The notes: generated by a model not told the origin, from the sequence alone. Shown: positions 9,446-18,353, counted from the stretch's first letter. The stretch is 25,359 nucleotides of DNA from Burkholderiaceae bacterium (GCA_947374315.1 CANCBK010000020.1:1-25359), one strand, 5' to 3'. Numbers and translations are program-made.

Positions 9446-9510
9446 GCAAATCTCCTCTATTAACTAAATTCGGAATACAAACCTAAGGTGTAGACCCCTG
9501 TTCATTCCAG

Positions 9511-9525
9511 GCATTAAATATGCCC
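9511..9525 (-). promoter_or_regulatory. Candidate sigma54-type (-24/-12) promoter of glnA
   Basis: On the minus strand the sequence GGGCATATTTAATGC has the invariant GG and GC exactly 10 bases apart, as in TGGCAC-N5-TTGC, and matches 7 of 10 consensus positions. It would start transcription near 9500, leaving a leader of about 55 bases before glnA. The element is also a short perfect inverted repeat (GGCAT-ATTTA-ATGCC), and the same stretch contains TTTAAT, a 5/6 match to a sigma70 -10 box but without a good -35 box. Assignment to sigma54 is therefore tentative. Confidence 0.45.
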
Positions 9526-9574
9526 TTCGGATGCATCTAATTTACTGAAGCACACAAATGGGAACCGTAATTAT

Positions 9575-9590
9575 TGCACTATTTAAGTGC
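9575..9590 (-). promoter_or_regulatory. NtrC-type binding site, promoter-proximal
   Basis: The plus-strand sequence TGCACTATTTAAGTGC has inverted GCAC/GTGC half-sites typical of NtrC operators. Its centre is about 80 bases upstream of the predicted glnA start, an enhancer-like distance. It is less symmetric than the distal site, and the two centres are 50 bases apart. Confidence 0.6.
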
Positions 9591-9624
9591 TCAGATACAC
9601 CGTAAACACCTAAAAAATCCAAAG

Positions 9625-9640
9625 TGCACCAATATAGTGC
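9625..9640 (-). promoter_or_regulatory. NtrC-type binding site, promoter-distal, strong
   Basis: The plus-strand sequence TGCACCAATATAGTGC is a near-perfect match to the NtrC operator pattern (GCACYA-N3-TRGTGC) and resembles the classic enterobacterial glnA enhancer sites. Its centre is about 130 bases upstream of the predicted glnA start. It touches the first base of the stop codon of the upstream molybdopterin-binding gene (9640-9642), so the enhancer extends right to the preceding gene. Confidence 0.75.
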
Positions 9641-10470
9641 TATTGAAATAAAGCAATATCGTGAATCTCGTAGCCTAAGGCTTCCGTCCCAGCGCGAAGG
9701 GCAATCCAGGCGCCATCAAGAATAGACGCATTACCCTTGATGCCTAATTCAATATGACGCTGGGCATAAATACCCTCCTTTTTAGAGTCACCAACAGATG
9801 GAAGGCTGAAAACCTTCACCCCTGGATAGGTGGCCTCAATAAACTCCATTAAAGGCGTCAGAGTGGACTCAACCCCTTTGGGAACGATAAAGCTCTGTTC
9901 AACCCAATTCTCACGATGAAATAAATTCTGGTAATGCGTGTCTAAACACCAAGCCATCATAGGCGCAGCCATCACCGGGAACCCTGGTACAAAGTGGTGT
10001 TCGTGGATACGAAAGCCTGGAATTTGGTTGTAGGGATTGGGAATAATCTCGCTACCCATCGGAAATTCGCCCATCTTGAAGCGATGTTGATTTTCTGGCG
10101 TGCTGAGATCAGCTTTAATGGGATCGCCCTCCGCCATAGCCTGAATACGCCCGGCAATAAGTTCCCGTGCTGAAGGATGCAATGCAATCTTTGCACCTAA
10201 AGCCAATGCTGCGCACTGTCTAGTGTGATCATCTGGCGTTGCACCAATACCGCCGGTACTAAAAACAACATCGCCGCTAGCAAAGCTATCTTTTAGTATT
10301 GCGGTAATCTGCGCAGGATCATCGGATACATACTTGGCCCAAGATAGATTAAGACCACGTTCCCTCAATAACTCAATCAACTTACTTAGGTGCTTATCCT
10401 GCCTACGGCCAGATAGAATTTCGTCGCCGATCACAATCAAACCAAAGCGGCGCGACTTCACTTCAGGCAT
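9640..10470 (-). CDS. Stand-alone molybdopterin-binding (CinA N-domain/MoaB-like) protein
   Basis: This 276-residue protein belongs to the COG1058 group (CinA N-terminal / MoCF_biosynth fold). It shows the opening strand GLIVIGDEILSGRRQDKH, the loop FSTGGIGATPDDHTRQ and the later PGFPVM motif. The CinA C-terminal deamidase domain is absent. Proteins of this type are annotated as molybdopterin-binding or competence/damage-inducible protein A; the real substrate is uncertain. The start is ATG 10470 with GGA about 10 bases upstream. A longer frame to 10539 exists, but it overlaps the EI24 gene by 44 bases and adds a non-conserved 23-residue stretch. It lies 25 bases after the EI24 gene and probably shares its transcript. 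Confidence 0.8.
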   Translation of the reverse strand: MPEVKSRRFGLIVIGDEILSGRRQDKHLSKLIELLRERGLNLSWAKYVSDDPAQITAILKDSFASGDVVFSTGGIGATPDDHTRQCAALALGAKIALHPSARELIAGRIQAMAEGDPIKADLSTPENQHRFKMGEFPMGSEIIPNPYNQIPGFRIHEHHFVPGFPVMAAPMMAWCLDTHYQNLFHRENWVEQSFIVPKGVESTLTPLMEFIEATYPGVKVFSLPSVGDSKKEGIYAQRHIELGIKGNASILDGAWIALRAGTEALGYEIHDIALFQ

Positions 10471-10495
10471 ATCAATTTCCACATTATTTAATGCA

Positions 10496-11365
10496 TTAAT
10501 TATGGTACGGAAGCTCCGTATCAATGATGCGCGCCTCAATGTTCAATGATTTATTCAACTCCGCTGCGCGCAAATCTTTTAAAGCTTCGAGTAAGAAATG
10601 GGCAAACCAAAGGGCAGCAAAGACAAAGATCAAGGAATAAATCCACATCGCCACAAAACTCACAATCGGAAATAAAACCAGAGCCAAAGCCGAGGTTGCC
10701 CAAAAGAATGTAGGTACAGCCCCCAGCATTCCAGAGGTAATGCCCATGGCTAATAGAGGCCAGCGATATTGTTTCAGCAGCAGATCTCGTTCCTGAGGGC
10801 TAGCATGCTGAGCCAGCACATCATAGGACATTAAGCGCATTGTTAACCAACCCCAGAGCAACGGTGGTAATACCGCAACCAACGGCGGCAACCACCAAAC
10901 AGGCAAAGTCAACATCACGAGGGCCAAGCAAATAAGAGCAGACCAGATTGTGTAAATGAAGCTACCTAAAAGACTGCCCCCATTTTTCCTTTCGAGATCT
11001 TTGTAGGCATGCTGACGAGTCACTATACGTACAACAGCTGGCACAGTAGTGAAGGCAATGAAGATCAGTAGGCTAATCGAAATCAGAGGTATAAGGAGCA
11101 TCACAAAAAATAATGGCGCAATCCATGCGCGCGCATTTTCAAATCCAGCCCAGATCAAGCCATTCTGAATCCAACTTGTAAAGACGGAGGTTGTTAAAAA
11201 GACGCTCAGCATCTCCAATGCAGGAGTCCAAACCAGCCAGATTAAACAACCCCATAAAACAGACACAATCAAAAATGGGCGAAAACTTAACCACAGCATT
11301 TTGGGATGCATGGTGCCCACCAATGCTAAGCCAAATGACTTAAAAACCTGCTGCATGCTATCCAT
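10496..11365 (-). CDS. EI24-domain integral membrane protein
   Basis: This 289-residue inner-membrane protein has about six hydrophobic segments, for example near residues 27-47, 80-108, 135-165, 205-225 and 230-260. A short positively charged loop, RIVTRQHAYKDLERKNGG, comes after the third. The overall pattern matches the EI24/CysZ-like family (Pfam EI24), common next to housekeeping genes in Burkholderiales. In E. coli the family member CysZ is a sulfate permease, but this protein belongs to a divergent branch and I do not assign sulfate transport. The start ATG 11365 has AGGA about 6 bases upstream. It follows the hydroxylase gene by 35 bases. Confidence 0.75.
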   Translation of the reverse strand: MDSMQQVFKSFGLALVGTMHPKMLWLSFRPFLIVSVLWGCLIWLVWTPALEMLSVFLTTSVFTSWIQNGLIWAGFENARAWIAPLFFVMLLIPLISISLLIFIAFTTVPAVVRIVTRQHAYKDLERKNGGSLLGSFIYTIWSALICLALVMLTLPVWWLPPLVAVLPPLLWGWLTMRLMSYDVLAQHASPQERDLLLKQYRWPLLAMGITSGMLGAVPTFFWATSALALVLFPIVSFVAMWIYSLIFVFAALWFAHFLLEALKDLRAAELNKSLNIEARIIDTELPYHN

Positions 11366-11400
11366 AGATTCCTATTGCGGCATTAAAAAGAACATCTATT

Positions 11401-12378
11401 TTATTTGCTCTTCTGAAATAGCTCTCGAGCTGAATGAATCAAACCTTGCCACTGCTGTACCAGGACATTTGTTGAAACTACTAAGCCTCTGACGCCCGTT
11501 GGCCGCACATCTTTCGGAAAGATTGCGGTATTAAAGATCATGTCCCACCATGGAAACAAGATGCCAAAATTACAACCGCCCAATACGCCAGGCTTTCCTT
11601 GGGATTCATATCCATAACCAACTGCATGATGAAAACGGTGATACATGGGAGAAATTAAGAAATATCCGAAGCGCCCAAGATGCACTTTGATATTGGCATG
11701 CTGCCAGCTCTGGATAAATTGACTCAAGACCACCAATACAATGAATTGGCTTGGCGAGACGCCAAAAAGTAAGGCAAAGAATGAGAACACAATCGCATGC
11801 ATGATGCTATCTAAAATATGATTGCGCTCATCAGACCATGCAGTCATTACGATTTGACTGTGATGCAAGGTATGCAATTGCCACCACCAATTAAATGTAT
11901 GGGATGCACGGTGATACCAGTATTCCACCAAATCTAGTAATACGAAATAGATGCAAAAACTTACCAGAGGAATAGAGGTAATAGGTGGCCACCAAGACTC
12001 TACATTTAATCTGCCAAAACGAAAGTCATGCAACACCGAATCAACCTCGAAAAAGAAACCAGAAAGCGAGATAAAAATTAGGCCATGAAAAATTCCCAGG
12101 CGATGAAACAAGGTATAGAAGACATCGGCCTTAGAGGCATTGGCAAAGTGCGGTTGCGTTTCTGCTGGTGCAAACCTTTCCCAGGTTCGCAAAAAAATCA
12201 TGATGAGTGCAATTTGAATACAACCGAATAAAAACCAGTCGATTCCATCAAATACATCCTCAGCCCACGACATCAGATCCAGTTGATACAAAATCGGACC
12301 CACTATATTGGCGAACAAAGATTCTTGAACGCTTGCGTAGGCCGAAGAAATGCTGGCTAAAAAGGGGTTGAGATCCAT
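11401..12378 (-). CDS. Fatty acid hydroxylase / sterol desaturase superfamily membrane protein
   Basis: This 325-residue membrane di-iron oxygenase-type protein carries the histidine boxes expected for non-haem iron binding: HRASH (156-160), HTLHH (169-173), an isolated His227 in QHANI, and HRFHH (247-251). Hydrophobic segments lie near 48-65, 92-112, 135-152 and 192-222, so the boxes face one side of the membrane. The family hydroxylates or desaturates lipids such as fatty acids, sterols, hopanoids or carotenoids; the substrate here is unknown. The start 12378 has only a weak ribosome site. It is 15 bases downstream of the deacetylase gene, suggesting one operon with it and the beta-propeller gene. 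Confidence 0.82.
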   Translation of the reverse strand: MDLNPFLASISSAYASVQESLFANIVGPILYQLDLMSWAEDVFDGIDWFLFGCIQIALIMIFLRTWERFAPAETQPHFANASKADVFYTLFHRLGIFHGLIFISLSGFFFEVDSVLHDFRFGRLNVESWWPPITSIPLVSFCIYFVLLDLVEYWYHRASHTFNWWWQLHTLHHSQIVMTAWSDERNHILDSIMHAIVFSFFALLFGVSPSQFIVLVVLSQFIQSWQHANIKVHLGRFGYFLISPMYHRFHHAVGYGYESQGKPGVLGGCNFGILFPWWDMIFNTAIFPKDVRPTGVRGLVVSTNVLVQQWQGLIHSARELFQKSK

Positions 12379-12393
12379 GCTGCTTATTGTGAC

Positions 12394-13164
12394 TTATTTC
12401 TCTCTCTTTGGCAGGGTGGCAAAACAAAACCCGCGACCCTTTAAATTAATGATGAGCTGCTCTAATACCGCAGGCGCCCATGGATCTTTTCTAGACCAAA
12501 TGCCCAAATGGGCCATGGTGATATCTCCATCTTGGATCTGGCTACTGGCCCGATCAAGCAGCAGGCGATTGGGATGGCTTTGAGAACTCAGTTCATCCCC
12601 CAGAAATCCAGCTGGATTCCAGCCAATATGCTGATAGTCACACTGGTTCCCCATTTTGATGGATCGTGAGGATGTTTTACCACCAGGTGCGCGCCAAATT
12701 TTCTGAAGACTTGAACCAGTAAGCTCTTTAAAGCGATCGTCCACCCTTCTAATCTCTCGACAATAGGCGGCTTCGTTATACAAGGAGATCTCTCCAGCTT
12801 TAGAACCAAACTGTGGTTTTGCATAAATCCCTCCACCTGGCCCATCCTTCACAAAGTAAACATGATCGTAGGTATGGCTACCAAAGTGATGGCCCTCGCG
12901 AACACGCTCTTGCCAATAGGATTTCCATGAATCGTCCAAGGAGAAATCGCCCCGGCTGGTTTTTTCATTCGCCAGAAAAAATGTGGCTGTAATGTTTTGA
13001 CGCTTTAAGATATCCGCAACCGTTTGGGCTACGGACATATTGCCAGTGTCAAAAGTGAGGTATACGGTTTTCTTGCAAACTGCTTCTTGGGTATATCCAA
13101 AAGATGAGCAGGTCGATACAAGCGCTAAGACTACAAAACGGGCAAGGATGACTTTTAAGCGCAT
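12394..13164 (-). CDS. Secreted polysaccharide deacetylase (CE4/NodB family)
   Basis: This 256-residue exported protein has an N-terminal signal peptide (MRLKVILARFVVLALVST, then a polar stretch). The NodB/CE4 domain shows motif 1 TFDTGN (D39; the second, usually metal-binding, Asp is Thr40), motif 2 SHTYDH (H97, H101), motif 3 WRAPGG and a final MAHLG with His219. The loss of the second Asp recalls PdaA-type enzymes, where that position is Asn, and suggests altered metal binding. Four to five cysteines in the mature part could form disulfides in the periplasm. The likely role is deacetylation of an envelope polysaccharide or peptidoglycan; the substrate is not known. A GGAG ribosome site is formed by the end of the preceding gene, 9 bases upstream. 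Confidence 0.82.
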   Translation of the reverse strand: MRLKVILARFVVLALVSTCSSFGYTQEAVCKKTVYLTFDTGNMSVAQTVADILKRQNITATFFLANEKTSRGDFSLDDSWKSYWQERVREGHHFGSHTYDHVYFVKDGPGGGIYAKPQFGSKAGEISLYNEAAYCREIRRVDDRFKELTGSSLQKIWRAPGGKTSSRSIKMGNQCDYQHIGWNPAGFLGDELSSQSHPNRLLLDRASSQIQDGDITMAHLGIWSRKDPWAPAVLEQLIINLKGRGFCFATLPKREK

Positions 13165-13173
13165 TCGTCTGAG

Positions 13174-14202
13174 TTACTCCCAATTAGCACGTGGTGTAAA
13201 GAAAACGCCATGCGGAGATTTTCCAACGGGAATGACGGCGATCAACTTCATGGAAGGGATGTCAATGACGCCCACTTTTTTGGAAAATCGGAAGGTCACC
13301 CACATGGTTTTTCCATCAGGCGTTATTTCCATGTCATCGGGGCCAGAAGGCAAGCCGGTAATATCCCCCTCCTTCTCTAAAGTCTGCATATTAATTAGGC
13401 TGATCGTTGAGGCAATACGATTGCTTAAGAACACATGCTTCTTGTCACCGAGGGGGCGGAAGTTATGAGCGCCCTTACCCGTAAAGATTCGTTTTACTTC
13501 TTTATGACTTTTCCAATCAATCACCTGAACATTATCTTCGCCAGTAATCCCGATGAGTAAATATTGATCGCCAGGCGTCATCCATATACCGGCAGGTACT
13601 TTACCAGTAGGCATTTTCCAAAGGACTGTTTGTGCATCTAAATCAATCGCAGCCAGCTCATTGGAATCTTGCAAGGTAATAAAGGCGGTTTTACTATCCG
13701 ATGTAAAGGCAATATGGCTTGGAGTCTTGCCGAGCTTAATCGATTTCGCCAATTTGAGATCGGTATCTTGTGCGCGATAGATGTCAACTCGATCCAAGCG
13801 ATTACCATTCGCTATGAACCATTTATGATTTGGTGAATACCCAATTTGGTATGGGTCAATAATGTCAGGAATCTTGCCGGTCAGCTCACCACTGATAGGA
13901 TTCATCAAAGCAACGTCGTTACCTGCAGCATTGGCAATTAATAAAGTCTTTTGATCTGGGGCCATCATTAAGTGATGAGGCTCTTTGCCAACCGGTACGG
14001 TCTTGATTACCTTGCGAGTGGGCATATCAATCAAACTCACCGTTGCCTCGCCAGAGTTCAAGACAATCGCCAGCTTTGGCTCACCCTTGGCATCTGAAGA
14101 TGCAGGTGTCTGGGCATTGGACCCACTTTGTAAGCCAAGGATAGCAATTAGGGCTACAGCTGAAATGGTGCCAAATTTGGTCTTACTTATAAATGTATGC
14201 AT
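13174..14202 (-). CDS. Secreted YVTN/cytochrome-d1-type beta-propeller protein
   Basis: This protein of about 342 residues has a signal peptide (KFGTISAVALIAILGLQSGSNAQ) followed by repeated beta-propeller blades. The blades carry phrases such as TVPVGKEPHHLMMAPDQKT, SIKLGKTPSHIAFTSDSKT and VIPVGKSPHGVFFTP. This is the YVTN/NHL-like pattern of proteins with a Pxx(L/I/V)xxxxDGxxxxV repeat. There is no CXXCH haem site, so it is not a cytochrome. Such proteins are often periplasmic binding or scaffold proteins; no enzymatic role can be read. The start is uncertain: ATG 14202 gives a compact signal peptide, while in-frame ATGs at 14232 and 14253 would give longer leaders. It is the first gene of the trio that continues with the deacetylase and the hydroxylase. 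Confidence 0.78.
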   Translation of the reverse strand: MHTFISKTKFGTISAVALIAILGLQSGSNAQTPASSDAKGEPKLAIVLNSGEATVSLIDMPTRKVIKTVPVGKEPHHLMMAPDQKTLLIANAAGNDVALMNPISGELTGKIPDIIDPYQIGYSPNHKWFIANGNRLDRVDIYRAQDTDLKLAKSIKLGKTPSHIAFTSDSKTAFITLQDSNELAAIDLDAQTVLWKMPTGKVPAGIWMTPGDQYLLIGITGEDNVQVIDWKSHKEVKRIFTGKGAHNFRPLGDKKHVFLSNRIASTISLINMQTLEKEGDITGLPSGPDDMEITPDGKTMWVTFRFSKKVGVIDIPSMKLIAVIPVGKSPHGVFFTPRANWE

Positions 14203-14262
14203 AGTGGATATTGTAAGCAATTGGAAAGCCATTTTCGCCCGTAAGTTGGCCACAATTTTGAC

Positions 14263-17200
14263 CTAACGCAAGCTCGCAAGGACCTTTTCGAGGCGTTTGA
14301 GTGACATCGGCGTTGGCGTCTTCAATTCTTGGGCATATAAAGCCACTCTCAACTCCTCCAATTGCCAGCGGAAATCCGTAAGCGCCTGGTCCTCAGTCAT
14401 CGCATAACTAGCTGATCCACGATTACCTTGTAGCAGTTTTTGCCAAGGCCGGGCCACCGACTCCCAATCTTTTTGGCATTGGGCATCCCTGCTCGGGTTC
14501 GACCGCAACTTATCAATACGCAATCCAATAGCTTTGAGGTAGCGAGGTAAATGCACTAACTGCGAATATGGAGTATCCGAAACAAACTTCGGGAAAATGA
14601 GTCCCTGCGCTTGAGATTGAATATCAACATATGCATTAGCTGAAGCTGCTTTTGCTTGTGCGAATTTTTTCTGAAGATCGGCGCTCGCCTGTAACGCAGC
14701 CAGAGCATGTTTGGAAACTTCTTGAGCTATAAGAGCCAAACGGGGTTTACCGGCTTGAAGGCGCTCGGCAAATTGCTCAGCGTTGACTGGTAATGGATCA
14801 TTCATGAAGGCGCGCTCAACAGCTAGATTGAGAACTTGCCCAATCAGGTCCTCCACTGATCCCACATTAATAAATAGCAGACCCAACTCCCGAATTCCAG
14901 GGAGTTGTTTTTGCAATGCCCTTATTGTGTCCTTATTGGATATCGCGAAAAGACGACGTAATCCCTGCCAATGATATTTTCTGGCTTCGAGCAGATCATC
15001 AAATACTTCAAGATCACAGGATTCGGTGCGATCTACTAATGCCGGATAACCAAATAAAGTACGATTACCCTTTTGTATCTCCAGGGTTTCTGGCAACTCA
15101 CCGAATTCCCAAGTGCGATACCCGCCCTGCTCTACCGCTCCAGTTAAATTAGAAGCAGACTGACCACTGGCTAGAGCCGGAGGCGCCGTTGATGCATCAG
15201 CTCCCAGCTCCTCATGGACTACCTGCTGTGCAATTGCCTGAAACGCAGTCCGCGCAGTTTCACCATACTCAACGCGGAGACGGGCTAAATTGCGCTCCAA
15301 TTCAAGTTGGCGTCCATGCTCATCAACCAAACGAAAGTTCATGGACAAATGGAGGGGCAAAGATTCTGGCCTAAAATCGGGTCGCTTAATTTCCAAACCA
15401 CGTTCTTTGCGAATATCCGCGATAAGACTATCTAAAAAATCCCCCAAGCCAAATTTCTTTTCTTCAATCACGCGATGCAGAAAGGACTTTGCGTAATCTG
15501 GCAATGGTACGCAGTGCCGACGTAGTTTTTGAGGGAGTGATTTAAGTAGTAAATGAATTTTCTCTTCACACATCCCAGGTACCAGCCATTCACAACGGCG
15601 GCCATCCACTTGATTTAATAGGGTCAAAGGAACGATTAGAGTAACCCCATCTTTGGGGCTACCGGGCTCGAAGTGATAGGTCAAACTTAAGTCTCCGCCA
15701 CCCACTGCCATCTTTTTAGGATAGCGGTCCACGGTAATGCCGGCAGCCTCATGGCGCATTAAATCCGCTTTGGATAAGCGCAACTGACTATCAGCATTAT
15801 CCTGACTCACCTCTTGGTTTTTGCTTGAATTTTTTAACCAAGCCTTCATGCCCTCACGACCCAATACATCCTTAGGAATGCGCGAATCGTAGAATGCAAA
15901 TAAAAGATCGTCATCTACTAATACATCGGGACGGCGTGAGCGGTGCTCTAGCGCCTCAATCTCTTTAATGAGCCGGTGGTTATGCCAAAAGAATTCGAAT
16001 GCTCCTTGATATTGCTTTCTGGCGTCGGCTTCGGTTTCACGCACCAATGCAGGTGTATCCATGCGACCAAATAGCTCTTCTTGAACTAAGGCCTGCTTAA
16101 TAAATAATTCGCGGGCTTCTTCGGGATTATGCGACTCATAACGAACGCGACGCCCATGATAGATCGGTAATCCATACAAAGTGCCACGCTCAAACGCCAT
16201 CACTTCGCCTTGCCGGTTATCCCAAAAAGGGTCACTTAAGGACTTAATGAGGCGATGGGCAGCAACTCGCTCTACCCACTGCGGTTCAATTTTCGCGATC
16301 GTACGTGCGTACATCCGATTGGTTTCCTGCAACTCTCCGGCTAATATCCAGGCGCCGGCTTTCTTGCCAATAGTTGAGCCCGGCCAGATAAATGGACGAA
16401 TACCGCGTGCCCCAATATAGCCACCGGTTTTACTTCCACGCTCTAGGGATTTCTCGTCTTCTTCTTTTTTGGCAATATAGCCGAGTAAACCGGTCAGCAG
16501 AGATAGATGGACCTGTTCATAAGTCGCTGCCGAGGGATTTTCTTTCCAACCCTTTTCACCTAGCATGGTGTGGAGTTGACCATGCACATCACGCCATTCA
16601 CGCAAACGTCGTGGGGAGATGAACTTGCTACGGCAGAGGTTTTCTAGTTGACGGTTGCTGTGCTTATGTTGCAGGGCATCCTGATACCAATCCCAGAGCT
16701 TTACAAAGCTGAGGAACTCGGAACGCTCATCGGCAAATTGCAGATGGGCTTGATCTGCAGCTGCAGCCTGCTCCATTGGTCTATCACGGGGGTCTTGGGT
16801 TGCCAAGGCGGAGGCGATGATAGTGACTTCACGCAATGCATTTTGCTCTTTAGCGGCAAGGAGCATGCGGCCAATCCGAGGATCCAGCGGTAAGTCTGCT
16901 AATTGCTTACCGGTAGGGGTAAGCTTGAAACTATTATTGATGTCATTGTTTTCACCGACAGCAGTGTCATCGTAAGCAATAGCACCTAACTCGTCCAACA
17001 GTTGAACACCATCTGCAATCGCTCGCCCAAGCGGTTTATCGATGAATGGGAAATGTTGAATTTTTGGCAAGCGTAATGAACTCATCCGCAGCAATACTGC
17101 CGCGAGTGAACTACGCAAAATTTCTGGGTCAGTAAATTTAGGCCGACCCAAGTAATCCTGCTCGCTATACAGGCGGATGCAAATACCGTCTGATACTCGG

Positions 17201-18336
17201 CCGCAGCGGCCTGCCCTCTGGTTGGCAGCTGCCTGTGAGATTGGCTCTATTTGTAATTGCTCAACTTTATTCCGATAGGAGTATCGCTTTACCCTTGCTA
17301 AACCACTATCGATCACATATCGAATATTTGGAACTGTTAATGAGGTTTCGGCAACGTTGGTTGTTAAGATGATGCGTCGGCCATTACCAGGATGAAATAC
17401 GCGCTCTTGTTCGGCAACTGACTGACGGGCAAACAGGCTAAGCACCTCAGGATGAAAACGCTGCTGGAGAACATGATCTTTTCTGAGGACTTCAGCACAA
17501 TCCCGGATCTCTCGCTCACCCGGCAAAAAGACCAATACATCTCCAGCGCCTGATGAGCCCTCTCGCCAGACATTAGCAATTGCTTCTGCAACCGCATCCG
17601 GAATTTCTTTAGCTTCTTTGGATTCCTTTTTACCATCAGGCTTTACATCTGGCTCAAGTGGCGCATAACGCTGCTCAACCGGAAAGAGACGGCCACTCAC
17701 TTCGATTACCGGAGCAGCCTTACCGTGCATGGCAAAATGCTCTGAGAAACGCTTAGCATCGATCGTGGCTGAAGTGATGATGAGTTTGAGGTCAGGACGC
17801 TTAGGTAGCAACTGCCGCAGATATCCGAGCAGAAAATCAATATTTAAGCTGCGCTCATGGGCCTCATCGATGATGAGCGTGTCGTAAGCGCGTAGCTGAG
17901 GATCGCGCTGCGTCTCTGCCAGCAAAATGCCATCCGTCATGAGCTTAATCGAAGCTCCCTGGCTGGTTTTATCAGCAAAGCGAACCTGATACCCCACATC
18001 CCGGCCAATCTCAGTCCCCAGCTCCTGAGCTATACGCTTAGCTGTGGCTGTTGCAGCGATACGCCGGGGCTGAGTATGCCCAATCAACCTACCGCCATTC
18101 ATGGTGCCTCTACCGAGGTCTAAACAGATCTTTGGTAGCTGAGTCGTTTTACCGGACCCAGTCTCCCCGCAAACAATGACTACCTGATGGGTAGTCAAGG
18201 CATCCTTGATGATTTGACGTTGACCAGATACTGGCAACTCTTCGGGAAAAAGTATTTCTAAACGCCGCGGGGTGTTGGAAGCAGGCACAGCTACAGCCTT
18301 CGGTTTGGGTTTTTGTTGGTTTATAGGCTCTTGCAC
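14263..18336 (-). CDS. hrpA: ATP-dependent RNA helicase HrpA (DEAH-box)
   Basis: This very large protein (1357 aa, close to E. coli HrpA at about 1300) is a DEAH-box RNA helicase involved in mRNA processing and, in E. coli, rescue of stalled ribosomes. Motif I GETGSGKTT (57-65), motif II DEAH (157-160), motif III TSATIDA and motif VI QRAGRCGR are all present. They are followed by the HA2, OB-fold and long DUF3418 C-terminal regions of HrpA. No ATG precedes motif I. The first start is GTG 18336. A second in-frame GTG at 18288 has GAAGG about 8 bases upstream and still leaves the conserved FPEELPVSG segment complete, so 18288 may be the real start. The divergent argA gene begins 17 bases from the longer start. 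Confidence 0.95.
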   Translation of the reverse strand: MQEPINQQKPKPKAVAVPASNTPRRLEILFPEELPVSGQRQIIKDALTTHQVVIVCGETGSGKTTQLPKICLDLGRGTMNGGRLIGHTQPRRIAATATAKRIAQELGTEIGRDVGYQVRFADKTSQGASIKLMTDGILLAETQRDPQLRAYDTLIIDEAHERSLNIDFLLGYLRQLLPKRPDLKLIITSATIDAKRFSEHFAMHGKAAPVIEVSGRLFPVEQRYAPLEPDVKPDGKKESKEAKEIPDAVAEAIANVWREGSSGAGDVLVFLPGEREIRDCAEVLRKDHVLQQRFHPEVLSLFARQSVAEQERVFHPGNGRRIILTTNVAETSLTVPNIRYVIDSGLARVKRYSYRNKVEQLQIEPISQAAANQRAGRCGRVSDGICIRLYSEQDYLGRPKFTDPEILRSSLAAVLLRMSSLRLPKIQHFPFIDKPLGRAIADGVQLLDELGAIAYDDTAVGENNDINNSFKLTPTGKQLADLPLDPRIGRMLLAAKEQNALREVTIIASALATQDPRDRPMEQAAAADQAHLQFADERSEFLSFVKLWDWYQDALQHKHSNRQLENLCRSKFISPRRLREWRDVHGQLHTMLGEKGWKENPSAATYEQVHLSLLTGLLGYIAKKEEDEKSLERGSKTGGYIGARGIRPFIWPGSTIGKKAGAWILAGELQETNRMYARTIAKIEPQWVERVAAHRLIKSLSDPFWDNRQGEVMAFERGTLYGLPIYHGRRVRYESHNPEEARELFIKQALVQEELFGRMDTPALVRETEADARKQYQGAFEFFWHNHRLIKEIEALEHRSRRPDVLVDDDLLFAFYDSRIPKDVLGREGMKAWLKNSSKNQEVSQDNADSQLRLSKADLMRHEAAGITVDRYPKKMAVGGGDLSLTYHFEPGSPKDGVTLIVPLTLLNQVDGRRCEWLVPGMCEEKIHLLLKSLPQKLRRHCVPLPDYAKSFLHRVIEEKKFGLGDFLDSLIADIRKERGLEIKRPDFRPESLPLHLSMNFRLVDEHGRQLELERNLARLRVEYGETARTAFQAIAQQVVHEELGADASTAPPALASGQSASNLTGAVEQGGYRTWEFGELPETLEIQKGNRTLFGYPALVDRTESCDLEVFDDLLEARKYHWQGLRRLFAISNKDTIRALQKQLPGIRELGLLFINVGSVEDLIGQVLNLAVERAFMNDPLPVNAEQFAERLQAGKPRLALIAQEVSKHALAALQASADLQKKFAQAKAASANAYVDIQSQAQGLIFPKFVSDTPYSQLVHLPRYLKAIGLRIDKLRSNPSRDAQCQKDWESVARPWQKLLQGNRGSASYAMTEDQALTDFRWQLEELRVALYAQELKTPTPMSLKRLEKVLASLR

Positions 18337-18344
18337 CCTATAAT
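18316..18344 (+). promoter_or_regulatory. Sigma70-type promoter of argA, near-leaderless
   Basis: TTGGTT (18316-18321), a 17-base spacer and a perfect TATAAT (18339-18344) form a strong candidate promoter. The expected start point is about 18351, only about 3 bases before the argA ATG at 18354. No Shine-Dalgarno sequence is seen in between. The -35 box lies inside hrpA codons if hrpA starts at 18336. Confidence 0.6.
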
Positions 18345-18353
18345 TTTCTCACT

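Noticed and set aside
13174..14202. Cytochrome-d1 or c-type haem role for the beta-propeller protein
   Set aside because: No CXXCH motif and no fused haem domain are present; only the propeller repeats are seen.
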